Origin: Anaeramoeba flamelloides
Lineage: Eukaryota > Metamonada > Anaeramoebidae
NCBI GenBank assembly: GCA_027625915.1
Contig: JANTQA010000036.1
Location: forward strand, 12,421,001-12,485,000
DNA length: 64,000 nucleotides
Direction of reading: 5' to 3'
Position numbers and translations under genes: made by a program. Of this stretch, positions 11,201 to 26,200 are shown piece by piece (the first letter of the stretch is position 1; every line of letters begins with the position of its first letter). Under the pieces are notes generated by a model, which ran no database searches, was not told the DNA's origin, and was given only the letters and a program-made list of their open reading frames with translations.

Positions 11201-14200
11201 TTATACCTATTATTAAACTAATAAAAAGCCAATTTCACATGGATGGGAAAACCACGCAGTGGAAAAATCCGAAAAAAGTGATTTTTACTAATTGTTTACA
11301 ATTAAATCCCAAATTTAGAAAATTGCAAGTGCTTAAATTTTGATTCATTTTGGTGTTTTTGATTCTTATTTTAATTTAAATAATCAATCTAATTTTTAGA
11401 TTTGGTTTTTGTTTTATAACGGAAGGAAAAATAAGGAAAATAATATTTGAAAAGGATAACCTTTACCGATATTTTACAATTAAAATTGATTTAACAATTT
11501 TTTTTTTATTTGTAACTTTTTTTTGCGGGAATGATGATTGAATTGTGTTTTTGAAAATTGAAAATGTACTGAGAGGTATGCTTGAAATTAATTAAAAAGT
11601 AAATCAATAAAAAAATAGAAATGGTATACTTTTCATTTCAAACAAATCATTTCTTTATTTATAACCAAACAAGAAATATCACTATCCCAAATAAACAATG
11701 TAAAAATTAGGCTGAAAAAAAAAATTATCAACCAAATAAAATTTAGCCGATTTGTTTCTTCTTTATCGGCATTAAATCGGAAGAGTTTAAACATAATATT
11801 ACTTTCAATTTTTTCCACTTGTATGATTTATTATTTTTTTAACTGAAATCTTTGGTAAAAATTAGTTTTCCAAATTTAATCTTCAAATATTTTTATAAAA
11901 AAAGACCAAAATAAAGAATACTATTTCAAAAATTAAAATAAAGGGTTGAATTCTCGGAATCAAAAAAAAGTTACAAAAGATTCAACTCAAAATAAAAGAA
12001 AAATAGAGAAAAAAATTTCAATCAGAATTCAGAATTATTTTTAATTCTCATTTTAATGGAAGATAAATAATTATAAAATCAAACGAATTTGTCCAATAAA
12101 TCTTTATTTTTGAAGAGGAATTCAAAAAAAGATCCTATTTTCGGAACTAAAACTACAATTAGATGAATTAAATAAAAATAGGATTTTTAAATTCATTTTA
12201 TAAATTTTTTACAAATAAAAAGTAATTTGTTAATTAAAAATCTCACAAAAAAAAAGTATTTCCATGAAGAATTAAAAATAAAACCAAATTTTGAATAAGT
12301 AATTGTATCAAATGTTACAGATAAGATCAAGAAATAAATGATTTGTTTATTTTTTCAAGATCAATCTTTTCATTTTTTTGAATTCCATTTTTTAGTTGAT
12401 ACGAAAATATATTATCCTAGGATATCTCACACTCTGATATTTATTAAAATATCAATATATTTGGTTAAAGAAATGATTTGAAGAATTCAGTTTTACATAA
12501 ATGGTGGCACTCAAAATTTGAAAAATGTACTTACTTCCTTAAACCAACTTTTTGTGAAAATTTTCATTGCCTGACTTACACAATTTTATTTTTTTCTTAT
12601 TTTAAAATTTTATCTGAAATATTCCTTATACTTTTCAAATAAAAAAATAAAATCAACTTTTTTTAAATGATAAAATTGTATTTTTTGTTCAAATTTCTTA
12701 TACACATTTTTTAATTTTTTTTTTTATTTTAAATATGTCAATTCATGTTAAAACGCTCATTAAATTATTATTTTTAGGAGAATAAGACTGGTTCAAAATT
12801 GAAACCTTCTCGTGAAAATGGTGAATAGGGTTTACATTTTAACCTTATTTATTATCAAATGAGTTTAAAAAATGACAAATTTGCCCCAAAAAAGTAAAAT
12901 TCATGTATGAATTAAAATATATGTACAACAAAACAAAATAATAAACATAATAATTTCTTTTAAAATAATTCTGGAAAAAAAAAAAACAATTAAATACATT
13001 TTTCCAGCTTGTCTCTATACAGAATTAACTTTTTTTTTTTTTGAATTAGAAAAATTCAATACAGTTATCAAAAAAAATAAATACCTTCTTCTTTTTCTTA
13101 AATTGTATTATTTCATTACCTTTCTTTTTTCAATCCAAATATATTTTTGATAAATCTATTATGAGTAAAAAATAGATTTACTATACCTGGTAAAAAAAAT
13201 TATTTTCCAATTTCTATGAGTACTTTTAATTCAAATCCCAAATTTATAAGTTTTTATTTACGTTTCTAAAATCGAAATGCTTTTGATTTATTATATTTGT
13301 GATTTTTTTTTCTTTATACTTTATTGTTCAACATTTCTCAACCGTTTTTTTTTTATTTAGAGAAGGGTTAATATTATTTGATTGGGTCGTTCAATTTAAA
13401 TAATAAATAATAAAATAATAAAAAAACACAGAAACCGTTGCAAAATATTTATAAAATGAACTTTCAAATCAAATAAATTCAGAAAAACGATTTGTTGAAA
13501 AGTTATTTTTGAAAAATAGTTGAAATATTTTTTTTTTTATTATGATAGGATCTTATTGAATTTTAATAGTATGAACGAAAAAGTTCTCAAAAATTTATCC
13601 AGAAAATCAATTAATTATTTGATAATATTTTTGTACTTAAAATATAAATAATTTCAATAGAGACTAATTTTTAAATTTCGTAGATTTGAAAAATTAATCC
13701 AAGAATTGCTTATTTTTTTTTTATTCAAGCCTTTAGAAAAAAGGGAAATTTTTTTTTTCTAACCTAATTTTACAAAAATGATGAGCCCAATTAATGTATT
13801 TTTTCTTTTATTTATATATATAAATATATTATTTCTATTAAAAATTCACATTTTAATAATTAACACACCAAACCATAAGGATACCATCAATCATATAATA
13901 GAAAAACAAGATTATGCACAAAAACTTTTTGAACTTATAAACAAATCTGAATTTCAAAAGATATATAAGCAATTACCAAATTATTATCTAGATAACAACA
14001 AATAGTAATTATTACAATCCCCTTCTATATATATTTGCTGTATTTTTTTCCTTATATTTACTAAATTTATATCAAATTCCAATGAAATGAAGAGACCTAA
14101 TATACATTTATAAGATTATCAAAATAACTAAAGATTGTCATTCTATTCTATTTTATTTCAATTCAATTTTTTTTTGAAAAATAAGTTGCATAACAGAAGA

Positions 14201-17200
14201 AAAAATCTTCATTTTTTAAGAAAATATATTTTATTATTTAAAATTTTCTTAATGTTAAAAAAAAAGTAAAGTCTTGAATGTCTAATTATTTTAATTGGTT
14301 TATAAAACAAACTCTTTAAATAAAATTTATTGTTTTCTACATATTTTTTCCAAATATTTCAGTAATCTAACAATAAAAAAAAAGAAAAGTAAAAAAGAAA
14401 ATAAAATTAATTATATTTAATATTTGTTATTCCCTTTACCCCCTTTCGATATTATCTTGGCACTTATACCACCCACTACATAATACATAAATATACGATA
14501 TCTATTCACCTTTAAGGGTCTAGTCATTTACCGTGGATTTTTTCCCATACCCAAGGAATAACCTGAAATCGAAAAAGGGCTTTGTGAAATTGCCCCTCTT
14601 TTGGATGCAAAAGTCATATAACAAAAAAAAAAATTGAGAGGATCTCATTGGCAAAAAATTCAATTCACAAAAGAAAATTTGAAAAACAATTCTCAATTCA
14701 AAAAATTCAAAAAAAAAAAAGTTTCAAGGCATTCTCAATTTTAAAAAAATTCAATTCACAAAAAAAAATAAGATTCAAAAGAATTTTCAATTCCAAAAAA
14801 TCAAATTTAAAAAAAATTCAATTTCTTTTTTTAAATTTCCAAAGGCTTAAATTTCTTCAATTTAAAACAAATTGTTTTATTTAAATATACAATCAATTAA
14901 ATTCGATTTAATCGTATTTGTGATTAGATTGTTACTCTCTACCTTTGGCAGAAGGAAGGATTTTGTAAGATTCTTGAGAAAATAATGAGAATAGTTAAAA
15001 ATGAAAAAAAAAATCTTCCAGATCTCAAAAAGTACCAAAGATCGACACCCCAAAACAAGTACAGTTGTTTTCAAAATTATATATTCTAACCATTCTAATT
15101 TGAAATTAAGTGCCACTCTTTGGTGCTTTTTTCTAAAAAAGCTCTCATCTTTGCTTGTTGATTTTTGGGGATTGATCGAGATTTCATACGTTGGTTAGTT
15201 TTTGATTGTTATTAGGCACTTATAAAAAATTTCAAATTTTTTTCGATCCATTTTAGAAAATTATTTTTAACCGTAATGACTAGACCCTGAAGTAAAATAT
15301 TTAAAAAAAAAAAATAAATAAAAAAAAAAAAAGAAAAAAGCAAAAAAACAAAAAAGTTGATTAAATAAGAAAAAATGATCCAGATCTAAAAATTGAAAAT
15401 TTATTTTGTGAAGAATACTGGATTAACTTATAGAATTTGTTCAATTTATCCAATTAAACCAGGCCACTTTGAAAAAGATTTTTGATGTTTTTTTTAAAAA
15501 TTTTCAATGTCAATATCATTTTTTGTTAATTTCTTTGCTAAAATGAATAATTGAACAGAAATTACAAAATATGAATTAAGGGACAGAAATTTGAAATAGA
15601 TTTTATTGTTTAACTTTTAAAAATCAGTGGTCTTTTTACGAAATATTTTTGCTAAAATGAATATTTAAACAGAAATTACAAAAAAAAAAAAAGAATTACG
15701 GAACAGAAATTACAAAATAGATAATTTTACAAATTAAAAGATCAAAAAATCAAATAAAATATTTAAATTTAGAAAATGGAAACAAAAGAACCAAATAATA
15801 GTTTTGGATTTCATTATTTCTTTCTCTAGGTATAACTTATTATTATGCCTGCAATTTATCCATACATAACAAAAATTTCAGATTTTATAATTTTCAATAA
15901 TATTTATTTTGATGGGGAGATATGATAAGTTATTAATTCACTTTTCAATCTAATATAACAACATTCAAATAATATATTATATCTTGAAACTCTTTTTTAT
16001 TTAAATCCATTTCTTCTAATCAGGTTACATATTTCTGTTTTTTTTTTTTTTATTGTTGTTGTGATAATTATTATTATAAATTTTAATTATTTCAAATTTC
16101 CATCTACTCTTGTAATTTTATATTTGTAAAAAAAAAAAATTATTAAAAAATTGTATATAAAAACAGAAATTACTAAAGATCTTTTTTGTACATAAAAGGA
16201 ATTCTGTAAAATATATTCCATAAAATAAATTTTGTAAAATAAATTACTCGAAGAAATTACAAAACAAAAAATGATCTCAAAAAAGAACAATATCTTCTGA
16301 TTTTTTCACATCTTTTTCCTCTTTTTTTAATGTATTGAATCAAAATAAGGGTCTTTATTTTTTTTTTTTTTTTTTTTTGTTACGTAATTTTTATTACGGA
16401 AAACAACTATTGATAATTATTTAAATGATTTTTTCTTTTTACAAATATATTATGATGTAAATTTAATTGTAAATCTTCTCATTAATCATTATTCGGTTAA
16501 ACTCAAAATAATTTTAATTCTATTTTTTTTATGTTAAAATAATAGTTTTTTAGATAATGCTTCAAGAATTTTAGATAAATCATTTATAGCAGAATATTCT
16601 GATTTTTTGGGGAACAATGAAATGACGAGTGGAGTATCAGAATTACAAATAGAAGATTCGGAGATGAACTTAACGTAAATAATTTACCCTTCTTTTCCTT
16701 TTATTTTCCTTTTCACTTTTTTATACATTAGGAGATTTTTGACAAAAATAATTTTTTCCTCAAAATTATCATTTTTTGAGAATAAGATTATTATTTTTTT
16801 AATTAGTTTCTGAATAACCCCTTTTTTACAAAATTAGTTATTTAGATATTCTTTCAAAAATATTTATCTTTATACTTAACCCCTTATGATTTCTACTAAT
16901 AATTGCAAAATTTTAAGATCAAAATTTTCATTCAACTTTCCAAAAAAAACATCTCTTCAATAATTAATAGATAATAAAAATCCCCCATTCTTAAAAGAGG
17001 TTAATTAATAATTCAAGCTTCTTTTCAAATTTAAAAAAATTGATATGTTAGATGATTAATAAAATCTTATTTTGGAAAGCTGAATGGCAATTTTGCTCCA
17101 TTTATTTTGCGAAAAATAGTATAAAAGCATTTCAAGAATAAGATATACTTTTTTTAAAAAAAATTTGTAAAATAATTCATAAAACTTTTAATTATAGATT

Positions 17201-20200
17201 TATTTGTCTATAATTATTCTGGATTTTTTCCTAAATATAAACAAGATTTTTCTCCTTTTTCATTTGTAAATTATCATTATGTCCATTTCAATAATGTTTC
17301 TTTAAAGTAAATAACATCAATTTTTTTATGAATTCAATTGCATAATATAATATTTATAAATTCATTGATTCATAAAATCATAATCATTAAAAATGAATTT
17401 TTGGATGTAAAAAAAAAAGTTTATAATATGAATCTTTCTGATAAAAATTGAATTATTTATTAAACTATTTTAATGAAGAATTTTGTTTCAATTTATTTTT
17501 TGAAAGTTTTTCTTTGATAACTGGGGTCAATATATCGACATTATTATTTGATGAGATAGCATAAAATAATTTAAAAACAATTTCCCTATTTCCAACTTCT
17601 TAAACTGTAATCTTAATAGATTTTTAATCAATTGAAATTGTTTTTAATTTTTTCTTTTTCTTTTTTTTTCAATTTTCTTTTCTCATATCTAAAAGAAAAT
17701 GATAGTAATTGGGCTCATAAATTATTCAATTAAAAACATGTTAAAACTTGTTATATATATATATATGGGCATGAAATTTTTGTAAGAACTTTTTATCAAA
17801 TAAATTGTTTTCTTTTTTTTTTTTGGTAAAATTTACTCTTTAAATTTCAACCAAAATATCTTCAACTTCTTTAATTGTGTTAGATCAGCTGAAAATTCAA
17901 TTTTAAATTGATAAAATTGAAAATTTAAAACGATTTTATGGAATAGTAACCCAATTTTAAAAAAAATTCGAAAGATCACAAAATATTATTATTTTATTTT
18001 TTTTAATTTTTTTTGATTTTTTATTTTTAAAAGTTTTTTTTACACTCAGTAACCAATGAACAACGATAAAATACAAAAAATTTTTCTCAAAAACTTACCA
18101 AGTAAATACTCAATTGATAAGCTAGTTGCATTAATTGAAGATAAGACAAATTGTTCCCCAAATATTGGAATTATCAAAAAACAAAAAAAATCCGAACAAC
18201 GGATTAGTTATTATAACGTCATTATCGAAAGAAAATGAAGCAATAATAAAACAAAACTTATGTGATAATTTCTATTTTGAACAACGACAAATACTAGTAT
18301 CAGAATACGATAAAGAATACAAAAATAAAAAAAAAAAAAAATTATTTACAAAAAAAAAAAGAAAAAAAAACAAAAACAAAAAAACAACACAATTAATAAC
18401 GAAAACCAAAGGGAATCAAAATTTCAGGAAAATGAAAATAATTCCCAAAACAGACACTTTGAAAGCTCTCAAACCCACCATCAAAAAAAAAAAAGATGAA
18501 GAAGAAAAAAAAAAAAAAAAAAACATAAATCAAAAAAAAAAAAAATTATTACAATACTAAAAATGCAAAAAACGTACCAAAACCACAAAAAAAATCGAGA
18601 TACAATATGGAAATTGACCCCCCAAAGTTTCAAAAACTAAATTGCCAAAACAATACTAAAAATGAAAAAAAAGATCATAAACGATCAAAAATTTCGACAC
18701 ATAGTGGATCTTCAATAAACTATGAATTTTTGCCAAATACCATTTTTATGCATAATATCCCCTACCATGCAAATTATTATGATATTGAAAGTTTAATGAA
18801 GCCATATATTAAAATCAAAGAATTAATATTGTTTTTGGACAGGTTTAATCGATTTAAAGGAAGTGCAAAGATTATTTTAAGAAAAGAAGAGGAGTATGAA
18901 AAAATCTTGAATTATTCGGGAAAATTAAGTATTTTTAATAGACTGATATTTTTAAACAAATTCAGAATTAAAAAGAATAATACATCACAAAAAAAGATTA
19001 ATAATAATGAAAATTTTAAACGAAACCAATTTGAATCAAGTAATCAACATGAAGAAAAAAATATCAAAGATATAAAAAATAAAGAATGGTTTGAAAAGAA
19101 TTTTCTAAACAAAAATAATGATAAAAAAAACGACAATAAAAATACTAAAAAAAAGCAGAACAGAGAATTTTCTACTAACCAAATTGTAATTTTTAATTTA
19201 CCAAATAATATTCTAAAAGAAACGTTGCTAAAAGTTTTAAAAATTATAATCCTGAAAACATTATAATTTTGAATAATAAAAAAAATAATATAAAATATTC
19301 ATTCATTACATTTCCAAATCAAAAAATGAGAGATGGTGCTTTGAGTTTCAATGGGGTTAGAATTAACAAAAAAAAATTATTATCAAGAAAGCTTTTTTGA
19401 AAAAAAATATTAAAGAAATAAATAATATTTTAGAAAAAAATAATATTTTAGAAAAAAAACAAAAATATCTCCAAATTCAATAGATTTTCTAGAAAAAAAG
19501 AATTATAAATTTAGAAAATGAAATTGATAAATTAAAATTAATTATCAAAGATAACAATACCCACCTTTTTAATAAACCCTCTGGGAATAAAAATGATAAT
19601 ATTTTTAATCAAAAAAACTCCAGATATTTTGACAAAATCAAATAACGATAATAAATTAAAAAAAAATAACAAAAAAAATAAATTAAGTGAAATTGAAATA
19701 CAAAAAAGAAGACAATAATAACAACAAATCAAATTGTGAAATCATTTTTAATCAAAAGATTAATAAACCTTCTTTAGAGGATTTTTATATATCAATTGGT
19801 CAAACTGTCACAAAACAAAAACCGATTCTCAGATCATTTTCTTTTACTAATAATAATTTAAAAATGTTAACCAACTGGAATTTACCAAAAATGAATTTTT
19901 TCGAAACAAATTCAAACAATATTTTTAAGTTGAGTATAGAAACTGAGAGAGAAATATTCGATTTTTTAAAAAAATTTCGAGAGAAAAAGAATCAATAAAA
20001 ATAGATACCAAAAAAACAATGATATTTTTTTCAATCGATTAATTGAACATAAAAATAATATTATAAATCAAAATTTTGATATTAACAATAATTGTAAAGA
20101 TCTTATTTTGATAAATGAAAATAATGAGAATAATCTAATTCAAAAAAACATAGATTATTTTTTCTCTCAAAAAAAATCAATTAATGAAGTAAATATCCTA

Positions 20201-23200
20201 AAGGAAAATAACAATTCAAAAAAAAACTAGCCGAAATATTGACCTAATCAGAAAAAAAAAAGAAAACTATTTTATGTAAAGCAATTTCCAAAAAAAAAAA
20301 CTAATAAAAGGTGTAAAAAAAGAACAACAAATTTAGAAGGTTATTGTAATTGTCATATCAATCAACTTGATGATTGAATTTATGAAACAAACTTAACAAT
20401 TAAAAAATATGAAATTTTTAAAATATTACAGTCAGTTTCACTTTTAAGGCACAAACTTTCAACGAAATTTAAGGCACAAAAAAATCTCAAATTAAGGCAC
20501 AAATTTTGGAATTTTTTTTTTTACAATTTATTTTTACTAGAATTTGAATTTTGTGCTTTAATTTGAGATTTTTATTGTGCCTTAAATTTCGTTGAAAGTT
20601 TGTGCCTTAAAAGTGAAACTGACTGTAATAAAAATTATTATTTTTATCGATAAATTCAAAACTCAAAACAACTTAAAAAAAATTAAATGGGGTTATACAA
20701 ATCCCAAAAAAACCATTTGATTACCCATTAATAATAAATTTAAAATTTCATCACATTGAATTCAAATTATTAAAAAATAAAATTTTATATTTTTATATAC
20801 AAATTTTACATTCAAATACCAATTTTTTCAAAAAAGAAATAAATCAAAAAAATATATTTAAAGAAATTATTTTTTTATTACATAAAAAATACACAAATTA
20901 TGAAAATTTTATTTATTTAAATTATTTTTTAATAAAAAATATTATTTTATATGAATTTGAAAAATGGGAATTATCTAATTTAAAATTGATTCAAATAAAA
21001 TATTGGATAAAAAAAATCTTTCAATTATTCATTTATTTCGCTATATGGGGATTATAATATTTATAATACAAATCTTCAATTTTCTAAGTTATATATCCTT
21101 ATAATAAAATTAATAAATACAAAAATGAAATTTAGAAATTTCAAAGAATTAAATTTTAATTTCAAAGAATTAAATTTTAATTTCAAATTTGAATTTAATA
21201 AAAATTCATATAATAACAAAAATGTAATTCATTTTTCAAATATGGACAAATGTAAAATTATTAAAAAATTACAAAATGTCCCGAAAGATAATAAATTAAT
21301 TTTTATTCAAAAAAACATTTCAACTTTAGAAGTTTTTAATTTCTTAATGAATAGACCAGTGATACGATATCAAAGAAAAGGGGATAATGGTATAGAAATA
21401 TGGGATTTAAAATATAATATAAATTATTTTATAAAACAATTATTAACAAAAACCCATTTATTACCCAGAAATTTATACATTTTCCATTTCCAAAACAATC
21501 AAAAATCATTATTATTAAAAGGAAAAAAGAGAGAATATAACAATAAATTTATTAATATAAAAATTTTATCATTTAATGTCAGAGGGTTAAATGAAAAGAA
21601 TAAAATTTCTATTTTAGAATCTTTTTTATTAAAATTAAATATTGATATATGTCTTATACAAGAATCAAAAGTTACAAAAAATCCACGATTTATGAATTAT
21701 TTTTCAATTAATAAAAAATATTATGGTAAGAAAAATAGAAATGGTGGTTTATTAATTATAATAAAAAAATATTTTTAAAAGATTTTACAAGAGAAATATT
21801 ATTTCCAGATCTTGATATTATGGGAATTCAATTCACTGATTTTATCATTATTAACTTATATAAGAGACATGACAGGAATAAAGAAATAAATGAAAAAAAT
21901 CCTTGGTTTTATTACAAAAATATCAAAACCATAATACAATTATGGGGGAGATTTTTAATTTAAATGAAAATCAAATAAATTATTTTTCAAAATTCAACTT
22001 TAAAATTATTTTAAATACTAAGCCAAGTAGAAAAAATAATAACATTGATTATTTTATAACTAACTTTAATAACTTAAAATTTATCAAATCAAAAACCATA
22101 AAAAAATAAAATTAGTGATCATAATGCAATATTAAATAAATTTAACATTAATAAAAACTGGGAAATTAAAAATGTCTACAAAATTAAAGATATTGCAAAG
22201 TTTCATGTTGTCTTTATAAATTTTTATAAAAATAAAAATTATCAATTAAATGGAAAGAATTTTTAAAATCTTTAAAAAAACAATTTAAAGTAAAAGAGAG
22301 AATTATCTTAAATATACCAAAAAAAGATTTAAAATTATATAATTTAATTAATAAATTATTTGAAAATAATGAATTAATTAAAGAAATTAAAGATAGGAAT
22401 AGTAAACAATATTTTAAATTAATAAACCAGATTAATATGGAATTTGAAGAAAATCAAAACTTTTGGAAAAAGCTAAATAGATTAAGAGAAACTTCGAGTA
22501 AAATGATTCTTAATAATGAAAATATGGAAACTTCATATTTCGGGTTTGTTAAATCTATTAGTAAAAAAAACCAAAAAAATATATTCTTAATTTTATTAAA
22601 AATTTCACATTAGATAAAAATAATTTATTAAATATTAAAATAGAAGAAATATCTCAATTACTAAAATCAAAGAAATTATCAAATATCAAAAAAAATAAAT
22701 CTCAAAGAATTTGATAAAATTAAACAATATAAAACAATAAAAAAATCAAAGTAGTGAATTTTATATAAATTATGAAAACTTTATAAAAAACAGTCCAAAA
22801 AATATTTTTTAATTGGATTAATGATATTTCTCAAAAAAATATTAAATTTATTAAAAAAAGAAATTTATTATTCATTCATAAATCTGGCGATGAAGGTATT
22901 CCACTTAATTATAGACCAATTTCAATTAATCAAACTCTCCCAAGATTTTTTCTTAAATTGTTATATGCCGGAATTCAAGATTCTTGGGAGTTAGTTTCAA
23001 AAAACCAATTTGGATTTAAAAAAAAAATTAGATACTAGAATTGCAGTTTTAAACTTATTGAATGAATATCAAAAAATAAAAAATAAATTTAAAAAAGAAA
23101 ATATTTATATTGTTACAATAGATATACAAAAATGTTTTGACTCTATTCATCATTCACTTATTTATTATTCAATTAAAAAAATTTATAAAAAATGAAATTA

Positions 23201-26200
23201 TTGTAGAATATCTACTTGCTTATTACTCAAAAGAAGGAATTGGTGTTTACCAAGGAGATCCATTATCTCCTTTATTATTTGGATTTATTACTCATTTCTC
23301 TTAGAAAAAATTAAATCACTAGCGTTACATATTCAAATGTTTGCAGATGATCTGATTTTTACGGATGAAAGGATCATTAATAGAAATAAATTTTCAATTA
23401 CAAAAATCTTTAAAATAATAAAAGATTTTGGAATGAATCCTAATGATGATAAAACTAAAAAAACTTTAATTCCAAAAGAAATATTATATCTTGGTATTTG
23501 GCTAGATAAAAAAACCCATTTAAAATTCAACCTTGATAAAGTTAATGCCAATTTTAAAAATTTATCAATATCTTACAACAAAAAATTTTTCTAATGGATT
23601 AAAAATTCAATTTTTTAAAGCTGTATTACATAGCCAATTATTATATGGTTTAGAAATATTTGATTTAACAAAAACAGATTTTCAAGATATTGATACTTTG
23701 ATTAATAAAAAAAATTACAAAATTTTTATTAATCAACCCACACTCACCAAGGCTTATTTATAAAACTGAAGCAAAAATTGATCCCGTAAGGATAACGATA
23801 TATAAAAGAAGATTTAAGTTAATTCAAAAATTAAAAATCCTCCATTATGATGAATTAATTAATTATCTTCCTTTTAGAAAAAAAGAATCAGAAAATATAA
23901 ATTGGTACTCCAAAAATTTAAAACAATTGGAAAATGAACTAGAAAATTTTAGAATTAAAAACTTAGAAAATAGTCCAAGTTGGAAAGTTCAAGAATATCT
24001 AAAAATAGTAAAAATCAATAATACTATAAATAAGCAGTAAAGATATTTAAAATGGAAGGGCTCAACTTCAATTTTAAAACTCAGAAATTTTACAAATTAC
24101 CTTAACAGGTACTCTTATGTTATGAATAAAAACAAATCAAAACTATGTGAATTATGTAAAAAAAATAAACAATTTAGATATTATTGAAGATTTAGACCAT
24201 TTTCTATGGAACTGCTCAGCCTATGAAAATAATCGCAAAATCTGGATATCTGAATTAAAAAAAAATTAATATATCTAATATATTAAATAATAATAATATT
24301 TCTAATATTATTATAAAAAAGGATTCAAACTCTTTATTAGCCTTAGTGGGTAATAAACTTATTTTTGAGTCTTTAATTAAATTCCTAAATAAAAATTTAG
24401 GAATTCGAGAAAATCAGAGGGGTCAATAACTCCTCCCTTAAATAATAATAAAAAAAAAAAAAATATTATTATTTTTTGGATACAGTGTAAAATATAAATC
24501 AAATAAAATTTTAAAAAGAAAGTTTTTTTTATAGTGAAAAAATGAAAAAATAAAAAAAAAAAAAGTTACTTAAATATGATTATTTGAGTTCTCAATTAAT
24601 TAAAATTTTTTTTTAAAATCAGTTTGATCTTTCAAGATTTTTTTATTTTTTTTTCACAAAAATCTTGTAATTATAACTCCATTTCACTCAAAGTCTACCA
24701 AATCAAAAATGAAAAATTCACTTTTTTTTATTAATCAGCCAAAATAATATTGTTTAGAAATAAGAGAAATAATAAACTTCAGATTAGAGCCGAAATTCTA
24801 AAAGAAGGATCTGAACAAAACTATAAATTTTCCCAAAAAATAAAATGTTAAAAAAAATTTTGGGGACATTTCATTGGAACGTCTCATTTAAAAATTTTTC
24901 AATTTCTTGAGAAAATTAAAATTGTTTACAATAAGATTTTTTATATAGTAAATGTATTAATTTTAAAAGAAACTACATAATCTTAATTTCCTTAAAGTTA
25001 ATTTGGATTTTCCAACATTTTTTCTATTTCGAATTGACTTTCAAAAAAGAAACAAGAAAAAAAAAAGACAATTATTTGACTAAAATTAGAAAAAACGATC
25101 AGATCTACATATTGAAAATTTGTTTTATGAAAAATATTGAATTAAACTCAAAGAGTATATTCTGTTTATTTAATAAAACGGTATTATTTGACTGAAAGAG
25201 AGTTTACTTTTAAAAAAATCACATATACTTCAATCAAATCTGGATTAAATGAATTTGATGAAAATTGGATTTTTAAATTCATTTTGGAAATTCTTTAGAA
25301 ATAAAAAGTAATTTGTTTCTCAAAATTTTTTCAAATAGAAGTTTTTTCAATTAAGAATTAAAAATAAAACTAAATAAAGAAACAAATAATTTTATCAAAT
25401 TTCATAGATAAGATCAAGAGTCAAATAAAGGTTTTTTTTCTCTTGATCAATTTTTTCATTTTTTATTTGATTTCCATTTTTTTAATTGGTATGCAAATAT
25501 CTTATACTAACTAGAAAATTTCCTCATATTTACTAAAATATCAATTTATTTAGTTAATGTAATGATTTGATTTAATTCAGTTTCTAATAAACTGAGGGTA
25601 CTTAACATTGGTATAATGTAACCGGATACTTCAAAAGAAAAAAAACAAAATTGATGAAAAAAAAAAAAAAAACTTTAATAGCATCTAATGTTTTAAATAT
25701 AACATAAACCATCATATATTTTTTAATTTTTTTAATTTTTGGAAAAGGAAAATCAAATTTTCTTTCATGAAAAAGTAATGATTATTCGTTACCCATAAAA
25801 ATAAAATAACATTTAATTATTTATATGATATATTTACTAATTGTATAACTTTAAAAGATTATTTGATGTGGGTGGGAGACGCCAATATAGACGCTCATGG
25901 ATCACTTGCTTTATGGATCTAGACTGTGTTCTTTTTTTTGTTAATTTAACTGAATATGCACAAACGCTATACGAGGATAACGAAGTAAATAGAATGAGGG
26001 AATCACTCACATTATTTGAAAATGTTTCTAGTAACAATTTTCTTCAAAGCGCCACTTTAATCTTAGTATTAACACATTATGATATATTTGAAGAGTTGCT
26101 ATCGATTTATCCATTATCAAAAACCTTTGATGATTACATCGAAAGTAATGAAAAGGACTGCGCCTTAAACTTTATCCAGGATAAATTCAAATCCATTGCT

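Larger units (their letters stand above)
10140..12520. repeat. Dispersed repeat R1, copy A (interrupted by SINE and by a ~1-kb segment)
   Basis: Collinear with copy B at 24670-25600. Shared stretches include TCCATTTCACTCAAA, ATAAACTTCAGAT, AAACTCA near 11040, and the block around 12300-12480 (AGATAAGATCAAGA, AAAATATCAAT). Copy A has two extra segments relative to B: the SINE at 10303-10681 and about 1 kb at 11110-12160. The latter contains an R6 copy (11230-11530) and otherwise AT-rich sequence. No ORF of note; origin unknown. Confidence 0.7.
8148..13879 (+). other. Intron 1 of the G-alpha-like gene (5.7 kb), repeat-filled
   Basis: Donor GTACGA, acceptor CCATAAG. It holds a large inverted repeat (8378-8466 with 9285-9376), a MITE at 8918-9153, a TTAA-flanked MITE at 9464-9633, and repeat R1 copy A (10140-12520) with a SINE inside. 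From 12521 to 13879 I see only AT-rich sequence without recognisable structure. No other gene is visible in it. Confidence 0.7.
16675..25857 (+). other. Intron 3 of the G-alpha-like gene (9.2 kb), carrying a LINE
   Basis: Donor GTAAAT after ...NL(T); acceptor TTTAAAAG before the FDVGG exon. Contents in order: M2 MITE (16900-17125), AT-rich sequence, LINE 17996-24459 with its duplication, R1 copy B (24670-25600), and a short AT-rich stretch with an A-run near 25656. No other host gene is apparent. Confidence 0.75.
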
